DNA of 64,000 bases from Glutamicibacter sp. B1 (GCF_039602135.1 NZ_CP125942.1:2604001-2668000), one strand, 5' to 3'; positions 45,563-53,714 are shown, counted from the first letter of the stretch. Numbers and translations are program-made. Notes: generated by a model not told the origin, from the letters alone.

Positions 45563-45592
45563 ATCTTATTCCACTCAGAGCACCATTTTCAA
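45563..45592 (-). promoter_or_regulatory. Likely clpB promoter
   Basis: Minus-strand TTGAAA (45587-45592), 18-base spacer, TAAGAT (45563-45568). The transcription start would fall just before the HAIR element, so bound HspR would block initiation or early elongation. Confidence 0.6.
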
Positions 45593-45662
45593 AGAATTTT
45601 TGATCTTGATTGACGGGACAATGGCGCGAAGTTCCTCACACCCCTTCAGGTTAGGATGAGGC

Positions 45663-46169
45663 ATGGCAACCCCAGATTCAGCCGACATTTATTCACTCGA
45701 CGACCACTCCATGATCCAGGCGTTCATCGATGAGCACCGTCAAATACTCATGACATGTCTCGATGGTCTCTCAGAGTCAGAAGCTCGGGCGAAATTGGTT
45801 GATTCAAAAACCACTTTGCTCGGGTTGGTCAAGCACGCGACGTTTGTGGAACGAGTCTGGTTTGGCGAAGCTGCCACCGGTACGAGCCGATCCGACTTGG
45901 GTCTCGTTGCCACTCCAGACGAATCTTTCGTTTTGGAGGCATCCGACACCATTGAATCAATACAACACAGCTACGCTCGGGCTATCGAAGAATCCCGGCA
46001 GGTGCTTAAGGGGAAAACAGGAGACGATATCTTTCCTGGAAACCGCCGTGGTCCGCTACCAGTGCGCTGGGTGTTGTTACACATGTTGCGTGAATTGGCT
46101 CAACACTGCGGTCATGCTGACATTCTGCGAGAACAGATCCTGGCAGCTCGAAAGCCTTCGGCATCGTAG
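45663..46169 (+). CDS. DinB/DUF664 family protein
   Basis: 168 residues of the DinB-like four-helix bundle. Histidines in LLGLVKHATFVERVWFG and in HMLRELAQHCGHADILREQI match the metal-binding triad of DUF664 (mini-circle protein) members. Some relatives are thiol-dependent enzymes, so a mycothiol-dependent transferase role is possible but unproven. It lies 19 bases before the GNAT gene, so likely co-transcribed. Confidence 0.85.
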   Translation: MATPDSADIYSLDDHSMIQAFIDEHRQILMTCLDGLSESEARAKLVDSKTTLLGLVKHATFVERVWFGEAATGTSRSDLGLVATPDESFVLEASDTIESIQHSYARAIEESRQVLKGKTGDDIFPGNRRGPLPVRWVLLHMLRELAQHCGHADILREQILAARKPSAS

Positions 46170-46188
46170 TCAAAGATAAGATTCGAAT

Positions 46189-46656
46189 ATGGCTCTAACT
46201 CTCATTCCATTACCATCAGAAAAATTCTCTTCTTGGCTCAGTAGAAGCACTTCCGAATACATTACCGACCTGATCGCGACAGGCATTCCAGAGGAACAGG
46301 CTAAGGAAAGTGCACAGAGCACGATGACACACTCTTTTCCTGAAGGTCAGGCGACCTTAACAAACGCAGTCTTCACATTGGCAGACGAAGTCTTGGGTGA
46401 CGTTGGCTATTTGTGGGTCGGTCAGGACACTTCCGGGGATCCAACATCCTGGTGGGTGTGGGACATCGTCGTTGAAGCAGAGCACCGTGGCCACGGCTTT
46501 GGCCGTCAAGCCATGATCTTGGCTGAAGACTATGCCCGCTCTCACGGAGGACAGACTTTGGGCCTGAATGTATTCGGTTTCAACAAAACGGCTCGCGGAC
46601 TCTACGAATCCTTAGGCTACGAGACCACCAGCATCAAGATGCGAAAAACACTTTGA
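46189..46656 (+). CDS. GNAT-family N-acetyltransferase
   Basis: 155 residues. Acetyl-CoA loop AEHRGHGFGRQAMILAEDYA (near 101-120), and LGLNVFGFNKTARGLYESLG, the N-x-x-A-x-x-LYESLGF pattern of the GNAT C-terminal half. Forms a likely two-gene unit with the DinB-like gene. Substrate unknown. Confidence 0.87.
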   Translation: MALTLIPLPSEKFSSWLSRSTSEYITDLIATGIPEEQAKESAQSTMTHSFPEGQATLTNAVFTLADEVLGDVGYLWVGQDTSGDPTSWWVWDIVVEAEHRGHGFGRQAMILAEDYARSHGGQTLGLNVFGFNKTARGLYESLGYETTSIKMRKTL

Positions 46657-46786
46657 TACTGCTACGAATCTATGAAAAGCCCTCAACCGCTATCTAATTG
46701 TTGGGCAACGAAGTACATTACAGATCACAGCGAAATTTGAAGAGGACCTCTTTCCTCAATAGACCAGATCAAGTTAGGCTTGAAGT

Positions 46787-46888
46787 ATGTAAGGGAGTAT
46801 TCCTAAGCGCTAAACTCGTCAATACGTAGATCTTCATAGATCCACCGGGTTTAGCGGCCGGCCTACGGGCTGGTGAAGAGACTTACTC
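46787..46888 (+). promoter_or_regulatory. yybP-ykoY manganese riboswitch upstream of terC
   Basis: Conserved elements in order: GTAAGGGAGTA at the 5' side, CGTCAATACG in the first Mn2+-binding loop, a small hairpin AGATC/GATCT-type, CCACCGGG on the docking side, and GAGACTTAC at the 3' side. Helices: GTAAG (46789-46793) with CTTAC (46882-46886) closes the junction; CGCTAAAC (46808-46815) with GTTTAGCG (46849-46856); CCGGCC..GGCTGG forms the third arm. This fits the known aptamer and its usual targets (terC/alx, mntP). Confidence 0.93.
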
Positions 46889-46928
46889 GATATCGTGCTT
46901 GCGCGCCTTACGAAAGTAGGAAACCCCT

Positions 46929-48113
46929 ATGGAAGTTTCTCCTTTAATCTGGGCCATTACAGTGGCCGTCGTTCTTGCTCTTCTTGCCTTCGACTATTTT
47001 TTCCATATTCGCAAGGCTCACGTACCCAGCCTTAAAGAAGCAGCGATCTGGTCCAGCCTTTATGTCGGAATCGCACTGGTGTTTGGCATCGTCGTCTTAA
47101 TCTTCGGTGGCATCGATATGGGCGCCGAATACTTTGCTGGTTACATCACGGAAAAGGCGTTATCGGTTGATAACCTCTTTGTCTTCTTGATCATCATCGC
47201 CAGCTTCCGCGTCCCGCGTGAAGACCAGCAAAAGGTGTTGCTCTTCGGCATCGTATTTTCGCTGATTGCCCGGACCGCTTTCATTTTCGTTGGCGCTGCC
47301 TTGATCAACCAATTCGCTTGGGTGTTCTACCTCTTTGGTTTGATCTTGCTCTTGACTGCAGGAAACCTGCTGAAGAAAGACGATGATTCTGATGAAGCAA
47401 ATAACTTCATCATCCGCATTGCCAAGAAGCTCTTCCACACCACCGACACCTATGACGGCGACAAACTATTCACCAAAGTGGACGGCAAGAAGGTCCTAAC
47501 GCCCATGCTGTTGGTGATGGTGGCCATCGGTGGTACGGATATTCTATTCGCGTTGGATTCGATCCCAGCGATCTTTGGACTGACTCAGAACGTCTACATC
47601 GTCTTTACCGCCACGGCCTTCTCGCTGATGGGTCTGCGACAGCTGTACTTCCTGCTTGATGGGCTACTCGACCGCCTCATTTATCTGTCCTATGGGCTTG
47701 CCGCCATCCTGGCATTCATCGGCGTGAAGCTCATCTTGCATGCGCTACACGAGAACAACCTGCCATTCGTCAATAACGGCGAACATGTTAAAGTCATCGA
47801 GATCAGCACTGGATTTTCACTGACAGTAATTATTGGTGTCCTTGTTGTCACTGTCCTGGCGTCTTTGTTCAGCAAGGCTGGCAAGGCGCAGACTGCCATC
47901 GGCAACCTTCGCCGACACGCTAAAAGCTACAACGATCTGACCTACACCGCAGACGCAGGTGAACGCGAACGTATCTACCGCGCGTTGGTAGCCGAGGAAG
48001 AGCTGGTGAAAACCATGGAGAAGAAATACCGCGACAAGGCCAAGGACGTGGACAAGATCCGCGAAGAGGTTAAAGAAGCTCATCGCCAGCACGATGAGTA
48101 TCTCAAGAGCTAG
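46929..48113 (+). CDS. terC: TerC/Alx-family manganese exporter-like membrane protein
   Basis: 394 residues with about nine membrane helices. Conserved acidic motifs in helices: LLAFDYFFH, KALSVDNLFVF and GGTDILFALDSIPAIFG. Homologues E. coli Alx and Bacillus MeeF/MeeY are linked to Mn2+ export, consistent with the Mn riboswitch in front. The C-terminal cytoplasmic 85 residues (AGKAQTAIGNLRRHA to the end) are charged and helical. GTAGGA lies eight bases before the ATG, inside a potential hairpin with CCTTAC (46906-46911). Confidence 0.93.
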   Translation: MEVSPLIWAITVAVVLALLAFDYFFHIRKAHVPSLKEAAIWSSLYVGIALVFGIVVLIFGGIDMGAEYFAGYITEKALSVDNLFVFLIIIASFRVPREDQQKVLLFGIVFSLIARTAFIFVGAALINQFAWVFYLFGLILLLTAGNLLKKDDDSDEANNFIIRIAKKLFHTTDTYDGDKLFTKVDGKKVLTPMLLVMVAIGGTDILFALDSIPAIFGLTQNVYIVFTATAFSLMGLRQLYFLLDGLLDRLIYLSYGLAAILAFIGVKLILHALHENNLPFVNNGEHVKVIEISTGFSLTVIIGVLVVTVLASLFSKAGKAQTAIGNLRRHAKSYNDLTYTADAGERERIYRALVAEEELVKTMEKKYRDKAKDVDKIREEVKEAHRQHDEYLKS

Positions 48114-48128
48114 CCCAATCACCGCTCA

Positions 48129-48159
48129 AAAGCAGGCGTCCGATCAGGGCGCCTGCTTT
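48129..48159 (+). terminator. Terminator of terC
   Basis: AAAGCAGGCG / CGCCTGCTTT arms with extra pairing inside, TTTACTCG downstream. It serves both terC and the convergent RNase H fusion gene. Confidence 0.85.
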
Positions 48160-48178
48160 ACTCGTTCTTCACAGAGTT

Positions 48179-49261
48179 TCAGTGAGAAAGGAGCGCGTTT
48201 TGGTTGGAGTCCTGAATGAATTGCTGAATCGACTGAATACGTTCAATCAATTCAGGCTCAACGTTTTCGCGAGGATACCTCGACGCCATTCGCGCAATCC
48301 ATGCCAACTCATCGGCTGCCTCGTTGTAATTCAAACCTGCATGGCCTCGATGGCGCACCACCTCGACAGAAGCCCTGCAAGCCTGCCACGCGGTCAAGAA
48401 CTCTACGCACAGCTCCTCACTGATTCCACAATAGCCGTCAAGGTATCGCCCGGCTCCCACCAATTTTTCGATGACGCGGTAAGCATCCAACGAATCAATG
48501 TGAATTACGGCGCTATGTACGTTGGTGTTCTGCAAATACTCAAGGGCAACGATCACTGCCCTGAATTCGAGAATTCCTATATGCCCGGAGAACTCTCCGG
48601 CATACACCACGGTGTCGCCATGCCCAGTAATCATAGCCACAGCACCAGCACCGTCGAAATCCGCAGAAGCATCGACGCCAATCTCTAGATGCATGGGCGC
48701 GGCCTGACTGACTGACCAGTATTCGGGATACCACTGGATAGGCTCCTGTTGTGGAGGCAAATTATGATTTCGATGTCGCTCACGCCTTGGGCTATCCCGT
48801 AGTTGATTTCGTCTACGGGCACGTTGAACAAGGGAAGTTTTGACGTATTGGACCTGATCTTCCACTTCTCGCGCCGCACGATTAATACGATTAATTCCGC
48901 GAGTCACTACAAAACCGCTTTCGGAGAAAACTCGGGCAATGTTGAAGTATCGGTTCGGAACGCAAATCCAAGTTTGGCTACGATGCTCATCCACCAGTTG
49001 TTCGAGTTCTCGCAACATGACTGGCAATGGTGCTGGCGCATCGGTGGAACCCACGTGCGAACTAAAGCTACCCTCGCCATGACTGATGACAAATATGTAG
49101 TGGACCGTACCTTCATCGTCCGCGATTTCAGGCATCGTCCAAGAAATGACCGAGGCATGTATCGGTTTTGATATGGTCTCCGCATCAGGCACTAGGGGAA
49201 GTCCCGCTTCACGCAACGGGCGTCTCAATAATGCACCTTCGTCTACGACATTCATGCTCAT
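48179..49261 (-). CDS. RNase HI-domain protein with an unrecognised N-terminal domain
   Basis: 360 residues. Residues 190-325 form an RNase HI fold with the complete catalytic set: D197 (IGVDAS), E232 (ILEFRAV), D256 (IHIDSLDAY), H307 (HRGHAGLNYNEAADELA) and D317. Residues 1-130 (SVISWTMPEIADDEGTVHYI, TWICVPNRYFNIARVF) match no family I know, and 140-170 is an arginine-rich linker (RARRRNQLRDSPRRER). RNA of RNA/DNA hybrids would be the substrate. A paralogue role beside the normal RNase HI/HII is likely. ATG at 49261 lacks a good ribosome binding site. Single gene. Confidence 0.75.
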   Translation of the reverse strand: MSMNVVDEGALLRRPLREAGLPLVPDAETISKPIHASVISWTMPEIADDEGTVHYIFVISHGEGSFSSHVGSTDAPAPLPVMLRELEQLVDEHRSQTWICVPNRYFNIARVFSESGFVVTRGINRINRAAREVEDQVQYVKTSLVQRARRRNQLRDSPRRERHRNHNLPPQQEPIQWYPEYWSVSQAAPMHLEIGVDASADFDGAGAVAMITGHGDTVVYAGEFSGHIGILEFRAVIVALEYLQNTNVHSAVIHIDSLDAYRVIEKLVGAGRYLDGYCGISEELCVEFLTAWQACRASVEVVRHRGHAGLNYNEAADELAWIARMASRYPRENVEPELIERIQSIQQFIQDSNQNALLSH

Positions 49262-49446
49262 GCCACGATGGTCTCAATACAGACCGACACTTTACGAAAC
49301 CCTCGCGCCTGTAAACAGCGTTGACTCTACACAACACAGCACCGGCCGAGGGCACTTTGTGGACATGGACGAAGGCCGACCTCGAACGCTGTAGAAAGAT
49401 GTTCCAGATCGGTCATTCTACCCCGGAGTACTGTCCCGGTGACTGC

Positions 49447-49857
49447 TCAGCGCCTCATGCCTGCAATGTAGTAGTCGGATGGGACAATCACTTTACCCAG
49501 TGGCATCAGTGAAACCGGGATCATTTTCAAGTTCGCAATGCCCAGCGGGATACCAATGATCGATACGAACATCGGAATTGCGGTGAGGACGTGCCCGATA
49601 GCAATCCAAATTCCAGCGAAGACTACCCAGATAACATTGCCCAGGGTGGAGAATGCTCCGACAGGACCTCGGTCAACCACCGTCCGTCCGAAAGGCCACA
49701 GGGCGTAACCTGCGATGCGGAACGAAGCAATGCCGAAGGGAATGGTCACGATCAGCAGGCAGCAAATGATGCCAGCCAGAACGTATCCCAAGGCGAGCCA
49801 AAGTCCGCCAAACACCAACCAAATTATGTTGAGAATACCGCGCACTAAATCAGTCAT
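49447..49857 (-). CDS. YccF domain membrane protein
   Basis: 136 residues with two YccF repeats, each helix-turn-helix: LNIIWLVFGGLWLALGYVLA and GNVIWVVFAGIWIAIGHVLT, followed by TIPFGIASFRIAGYALWPFG and IGIPLGIANLKMIPVSLMPLG. Inner membrane protein of unknown function. Single gene, divergent from trmB. Confidence 0.88.
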   Translation of the reverse strand: MTDLVRGILNIIWLVFGGLWLALGYVLAGIICCLLIVTIPFGIASFRIAGYALWPFGRTVVDRGPVGAFSTLGNVIWVVFAGIWIAIGHVLTAIPMFVSIIGIPLGIANLKMIPVSLMPLGKVIVPSDYYIAGMRR

Positions 49858-49986
49858 ATAACCAGTCTCACCGACTTCGCATCACTGAACCATAGGGATA
49901 ATCCCCGATTCTTCCCTGATCCACGTGGCCAATCCCCTATCCATCGGCCCTATGAGAGTGCCAATGCTCGTCTAGAATTAATCATC

Positions 49987-50844
49987 ATGAGCGAATCGAG
50001 CGAAGAACAGCAGCAACCCCAGGCGTCGTCCCCACGAGACCCCGCACTTTTCAGGGCTGAGCCGGTCTCTTTTGTCCGTCGTGGAAACCGCCTGCAAGGT
50101 CGCCGGGCAAGTGCTTGGGAGCGCAACGCAGATCAGTACGTGATTGAGCCTCCACGCAAGATTGCTGACACCTCGGTTGCTGATGACTTCCATCTTGATC
50201 CCACCGAAGCTTTTGGCCGTACCGCACCATTGGTCGTTGAAATCGGTACCGGTCTAGGCGAGTGCATTGCCAACGCTGCCAAGGATGATCCGGAACGTAA
50301 CTACCTCGCCGTTGAGGTGTATCGTCCAGGACTGGCCCAGTTGATGCTGAAGGTCGAGTCCTTTGGAATTAGCAATGTTCGTGCCGTTCAGGCGAACGCT
50401 CCAGAGGTTCTGGACGTGATGCTTGGTGAAAATAGTGCCGACGAAATCTGGATCTTCTTCTCCGACCCTTGGCACAAACCTCGTCACCATAAGCGTCGCT
50501 TGATCAAGAAGTCCTTCCTCGACAAGGTCTCCCGGGTCCTCAAACCCGGCGGTACTCTGCGTCTGGCCACCGACTGGTCCAACTACGCAGAACAGATGCG
50601 TGAAGTTCTTGAAGAACACGCAGACTTCCAGAACCAGCACCCGGGCAACCTCGCCGGTGAAGCCAGCAACCTGACCAAGGTTCGCCGCGAGGGTATGGAA
50701 GGCTTTGACCCCGAGCCTGAATTCATTGATGAACAAGGTGGCTGGGCACCGCGCTTTGAACGTCGCATTCTGACCAGTTTTGAAGGCAAGGCACTCAAAG
50801 CTGGACGTCTGGTCTTCGACTTGGCCTACACGCGTGTCGGTTAA
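49987..50844 (+). CDS. trmB: tRNA (guanine-N7-)-methyltransferase
   Basis: 285 residues. Methylates N7 of G46 in the tRNA variable loop. SAM site VVEIGTGLGECIANAA, substrate motif FFSDPWHKPRHHKRRLI (DPW-x-K-x-RHHKRR with histidine where P is usual), and LATDWSNYAEQM. N-terminal extension of about 60 residues is normal in actinobacteria. ATG at 49987 has no Shine-Dalgarno sequence, and TAGAAT ends eight to nine bases upstream, so the mRNA is probably leaderless. Confidence 0.95.
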   Translation: MSESSEEQQQPQASSPRDPALFRAEPVSFVRRGNRLQGRRASAWERNADQYVIEPPRKIADTSVADDFHLDPTEAFGRTAPLVVEIGTGLGECIANAAKDDPERNYLAVEVYRPGLAQLMLKVESFGISNVRAVQANAPEVLDVMLGENSADEIWIFFSDPWHKPRHHKRRLIKKSFLDKVSRVLKPGGTLRLATDWSNYAEQMREVLEEHADFQNQHPGNLAGEASNLTKVRREGMEGFDPEPEFIDEQGGWAPRFERRILTSFEGKALKAGRLVFDLAYTRVG

Positions 50845-50862
50845 TATCGCAGATTAACGCCA

Positions 50863-50907
50863 GGTAAGGGCCATGGAATCCATAGGATGGATTCCATGGC
50901 CCTTACC
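50863..50907 (+). terminator. 20-base-pair hairpin after trmB, overlapping the next gene's start
   Basis: Perfect arms (50863-50882 / 50888-50907), five-base loop TAGGA. Nineteen bases after the trmB stop. There is no T run downstream. The right arm contains the start codons at 50887 and 50896 of the next gene, so it may control translation as well as end trmB. Confidence 0.65.
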
Positions 50908-51522
50908 TCATCCGAGATCAATGACTACGCGCAGACGCCCACGATGGAATACGCCGGCGTGCGGTTGGAACAACTTTCACCCGAGCATGCTGATGACTTA
51001 GCACAGGTTGTCACTACCGGAGGGCTAGACGAAATCTGGTACACCTCGGTACCTTCTGCCCAAGACATGCTCGGTGATATCAAGAAGCGCTTGGCCCTGC
51101 AGGCGGCTGGTGAAATGGCGCCTTTTGCGATTATTGATATGTCTACGGGCAAGGCGGTCGGTGCCACCACATACCTGAACATTGATGAGTCGAACCACCG
51201 CGCGGAAATCGGCTCAACCTACCTGTCCCCTGAGGTTCAAGGCACCGGTATCAACCCTGCAGCAAAATTCATGCTGCTTCAGCGAGCCTTCGAAGAGCTG
51301 GATTGTTTCTCAGTCGCGTTCTGCACGCACTGGCACAACGAAGTCTCGCGAGCAGCCATCGCGCGTTTGGGGGCCAAACAGGATGGTGTCCTGCGCAATC
51401 ACAAATACGATCCGATCACCGGTACGCTGCGCGATACCGTGATCTTCTCGATTCTTCCGCATGAGTGGCCCGCCGTGCGAACCAACCTACAGGCGCGGCT
51501 AGCACGCCATGGCCGAATCTAG
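50887..51522 (+). CDS. GNAT-family acetyltransferase, RimJ/RimL-like
   Basis: 211 residues from ATG 50887; ATG 50896 is an alternative. RimJ-like layout: TPTMEYAGVRLEQLSPEHAD at the start, MSTGKAVGATTYLNIDESNH (beta hairpin), AEIGSTYLSPEVQGTGINPA with the acetyl-CoA loop (V-Q-G-T-G), and CFSVAFCTHWHNEVSRAAIARLGA. Modifies ribosomal or other N-termini in characterised relatives; target here unknown. The start codon is inside a strong hairpin. The stop overlaps the hspR stop by three bases on the opposite strand. Confidence 0.85.
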   Translation: MDSMALTSSEINDYAQTPTMEYAGVRLEQLSPEHADDLAQVVTTGGLDEIWYTSVPSAQDMLGDIKKRLALQAAGEMAPFAIIDMSTGKAVGATTYLNIDESNHRAEIGSTYLSPEVQGTGINPAAKFMLLQRAFEELDCFSVAFCTHWHNEVSRAAIARLGAKQDGVLRNHKYDPITGTLRDTVIFSILPHEWPAVRTNLQARLARHGRI

Positions 51523-51947
51523 CGGCCAATAGCCCGTCGAGTAGTAAACAGTGTCACCGTCGGTTCGCGGCGTTCCGGACGCATACCGCGTGCCAGAGAT
51601 ACTACGTCTCCCCCGGAGGTGCCGGCGGCAAAGATGCGGGTTTGACCGGCACGTACCGCGCTGAGCTCGTTGCGCAGGTCGTTGACCTCGGTTTGCAGGT
51701 AGGCAACCTGGTCTTGCAACTCAAGGATGCGTTTGATGCCTTCGAGGGAGACGCCATCTTTGCTCAACGCCTGTACTTGGCGGAGCAGAGAAACATCGCG
51801 TTGAGAGTAGCGTCGTTGTTTACCGGACTGACGGCTTGGTGAGACCAACCCAATCCGGTCATATTGACGTAGTGTCTGCGGATGCATGTCGGCCAGTTGA
51901 GCGGCGACAGAAATGACGAAGACAGGACGCAGGTACTCCCCGTTCAC
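51519..51947 (-). CDS. hspR: HspR, MerR-family heat-shock repressor
   Basis: 142 residues. N-terminal MerR-type helix-turn-helix: ISVAAQLADMHPQTLRQYDRIGLV and RRYSQRDVSLLRQVQALSKDGVSLEGIKRIL, followed by a short coiled coil (DQVAYLQTEVNDLRNELSAV). In actinobacteria HspR binds HAIR elements with DnaK as co-repressor. Start is GTG at 51947. Follows dnaJ by 117 bases that include a hairpin, so its level may be lower than that of the upstream genes. Confidence 0.95.
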   Translation of the reverse strand: MNGEYLRPVFVISVAAQLADMHPQTLRQYDRIGLVSPSRQSGKQRRYSQRDVSLLRQVQALSKDGVSLEGIKRILELQDQVAYLQTEVNDLRNELSAVRAGQTRIFAAGTSGGDVVSLARGMRPERREPTVTLFTTRRAIGR

Positions 51948-52006
51948 GTTGCTTCGACCACCTTTCTACTTGGCTTGTTAGATACAGAGCCTCTAGTCAT
52001 TGAGTC

Positions 52007-52050
52007 TAGCTTCCCCGCCATGCCACTTCGAGGCCATGTCGGGGAAGCTA
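52007..52050 (-). terminator. Hairpin between dnaJ and hspR
   Basis: 11-base outer stem TAGCTTCCCCG/CGGGGAAGCTA with extra internal pairing around CATG, on the operon strand. Without a T run; candidate attenuator or RNA-processing site. Confidence 0.6.
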
Positions 52051-52064
52051 AGAACCGATCCGAT

Positions 52065-53033
52065 TTAGAGTTTGGCTTTGGCAGCCAAGTCTGCGCGTGG
52101 ATCTTCGCCTGCCGTGGCAGCAGCGAAATCTTCCACCGCTTTCTTTGCCTCATCGGACAGATTCTGCGGGATCACGACATCCAAGGTGATCAGCAAGTCG
52201 CCGGTGGCCTTGGAAGTCTTCACGCCACGACCCTTCAGGCGTAAAGTACGACCGGAGTTAGAGCCTGCAGGAACCTTCATCGCTACCGTTTCCCCGTCCA
52301 AGGTTGGCACGTGGATCTTGGCTCCCAGCACCGCTTCATCAAAGGTCACTGGGACATGGATGCGGATGTTGTTCTCTTCGCGTTTGAAGAATGGATGCTC
52401 GGTGACCTTGACCTTCACCAGCAGGTCGCCATTGCCAGCAGCTCCGGCTTGGCCCTTGCCACGCACGCGGACGGACTGTCCATCCTTGATGCCCGCGGGA
52501 ATGCGCACATCGATGACTTCGCCGTTCTGCTCGCGCAGTCCAATGGTGGTTCCCTTGATGGATCCAGCAAAGGAGATCGAGGTATTAGCCGTGCGGTCAG
52601 CGCCCTTACGTGGTGGTGCGCTCTGGCCGAAACCACCGCCGCCAAAACCGCCCCCGCCGAAGAGGTCGGAGAAGTCGGGCTGTCCACCGCGTGAGCGTGC
52701 AGAGCCTCCCCCACCAAAGAGGTTGGAGAAGATATCCTCAAAGCCGGCCTGACCGCCCGGTGCTCCGCCCGGTCCGCCAGCTGAGAAGCGTGCTCCGGAG
52801 CCCATGGCGCTGATGGCGTCGTACTGCTCGCGTTCTTCTTTGTCGGCGAGCACCGAATGCGCTTCGGAAATGTCTTTGAATTTTTGTTCAGCGGCCGCAT
52901 CGCCCTGATTGGTATCCGGGTGGTACTTGCGTGCAAGTTTGCGGTACGCCTTTTTGATGTCCGCCTCGCTGGCGTCCTTGGCGACGCCCAGAATGGCGTA
53001 GAAGTCTTTTTCGATCCAGTCCTGACTTGCCAT
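52065..53033 (-). CDS. dnaJ: DnaJ-type co-chaperone without zinc finger
   Basis: 322 residues. J domain with H38-P39-D40 (KYHPDTNQGD), a Gly/Phe-rich linker (residues 80-140, FGGGGFGGGGFGQ), and two C-terminal beta-sandwich domains (VRIPAGIKDGQSVRVRGKGQ, ALGAKIHVPTL). There is no cysteine zinc finger, which makes it a type II (DnaJ2/CbpA) member; actinobacteria often have a second DnaJ elsewhere. Stimulates DnaK ATPase. In the dnaK-grpE-dnaJ-hspR operon. Confidence 0.95.
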   Translation of the reverse strand: MASQDWIEKDFYAILGVAKDASEADIKKAYRKLARKYHPDTNQGDAAAEQKFKDISEAHSVLADKEEREQYDAISAMGSGARFSAGGPGGAPGGQAGFEDIFSNLFGGGGSARSRGGQPDFSDLFGGGGFGGGGFGQSAPPRKGADRTANTSISFAGSIKGTTIGLREQNGEVIDVRIPAGIKDGQSVRVRGKGQAGAAGNGDLLVKVKVTEHPFFKREENNIRIHVPVTFDEAVLGAKIHVPTLDGETVAMKVPAGSNSGRTLRLKGRGVKTSKATGDLLITLDVVIPQNLSDEAKKAVEDFAAATAGEDPRADLAAKAKL

Positions 53034-53062
53034 CAGGGCCCCGTCCTTTCAATGCCAATTCG

Positions 53063-53100
53063 AAACTGCCCACTGACGATCTCTCGGCAGTGGGCAGTTT
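53063..53100 (-). terminator. Hairpin between grpE and dnaJ
   Basis: 13-base perfect outer stem (53063-53075 / 53088-53100) plus an inner three pairs with TCTC loop. On the operon strand it comes between grpE stop and dnaJ start and ends in TTTCG. Partial termination there would set relative chaperone levels; inferred. Confidence 0.6.
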
Positions 53101-53119
53101 CAGATTGTGTTATTCGTGG

Positions 53120-53701
53120 CTATTCGCCGGTTGCTACCAGCACCTGAGCTGCACGCAAGATGACAGCTCCCTTGCGGTAGCCGGTGCGCAGCACCTGCCC
53201 TACGTGGTCGGCTGGAATATCCGCGACAGCCTGACGAAGCAGTGCTTCGTGGATGTTTGGATCAAATTCCACACCGGCCTCGTTGATGCGCTCCAGACCA
53301 TGCTGGGCCAAGATGGTGTCCAGCTTGTTCGCGATCGAAGCGAACGGGCCGTCGGTCAAGTCCCCATGCGCCCGGGCTGCATCGATGTCATCGAGCACCG
53401 GAAGCAGGGTGTTGAGCACGGACTGGACGGCGTTTTCACGCGCCACTGCCCGGTCACGCTCAACGCGCTTGCGGTAGTTGACGTATTCGGCCTGCAGTCG
53501 CAGTAGGTCGTTGCGCAGCTCGGCTTCACCGGCGCTGGCTTCTTCCTGCTGTGCAGCTGAGTCGTCCACGCCGGCGCCAGCCTCGTTCAGGATCGCCTCG
53601 GCCTGACCCAGGGCGTCAGCGGTTGGCTGCGTCTCGGCAGCCTCTTGCTGGTTCTCCGGCTCCTGGCCGGAGTTTTCGTTCTGGTCCTGTGCCTCGGACA
53701 T
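53120..53701 (-). CDS. grpE: Nucleotide exchange factor GrpE
   Basis: 193 residues from ATG 53701; the frame opens further into dnaK (53770), which is not the start. Acidic N-terminus of about 60 residues, then the long dimerisation helix (EAELRNDLLRLQAEYVNYRK) and the C-terminal beta domain with HEALLRQAVADIPADHV and LRTGYRKGAVILRAAQVLVA (GrpE signature). Releases ADP from DnaK. Thirteen bases after dnaK. Confidence 0.96.
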   Translation of the reverse strand: MSEAQDQNENSGQEPENQQEAAETQPTADALGQAEAILNEAGAGVDDSAAQQEEASAGEAELRNDLLRLQAEYVNYRKRVERDRAVARENAVQSVLNTLLPVLDDIDAARAHGDLTDGPFASIANKLDTILAQHGLERINEAGVEFDPNIHEALLRQAVADIPADHVGQVLRTGYRKGAVILRAAQVLVATGE

Positions 53702-53714
53702 ATTCCCTAACTCC

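Noticed and set aside
46710..46735. ATTACAGATCACA as a third Crp site upstream of the riboswitch
   Set aside because: Only the right half matches; the left half has two of five conserved bases.
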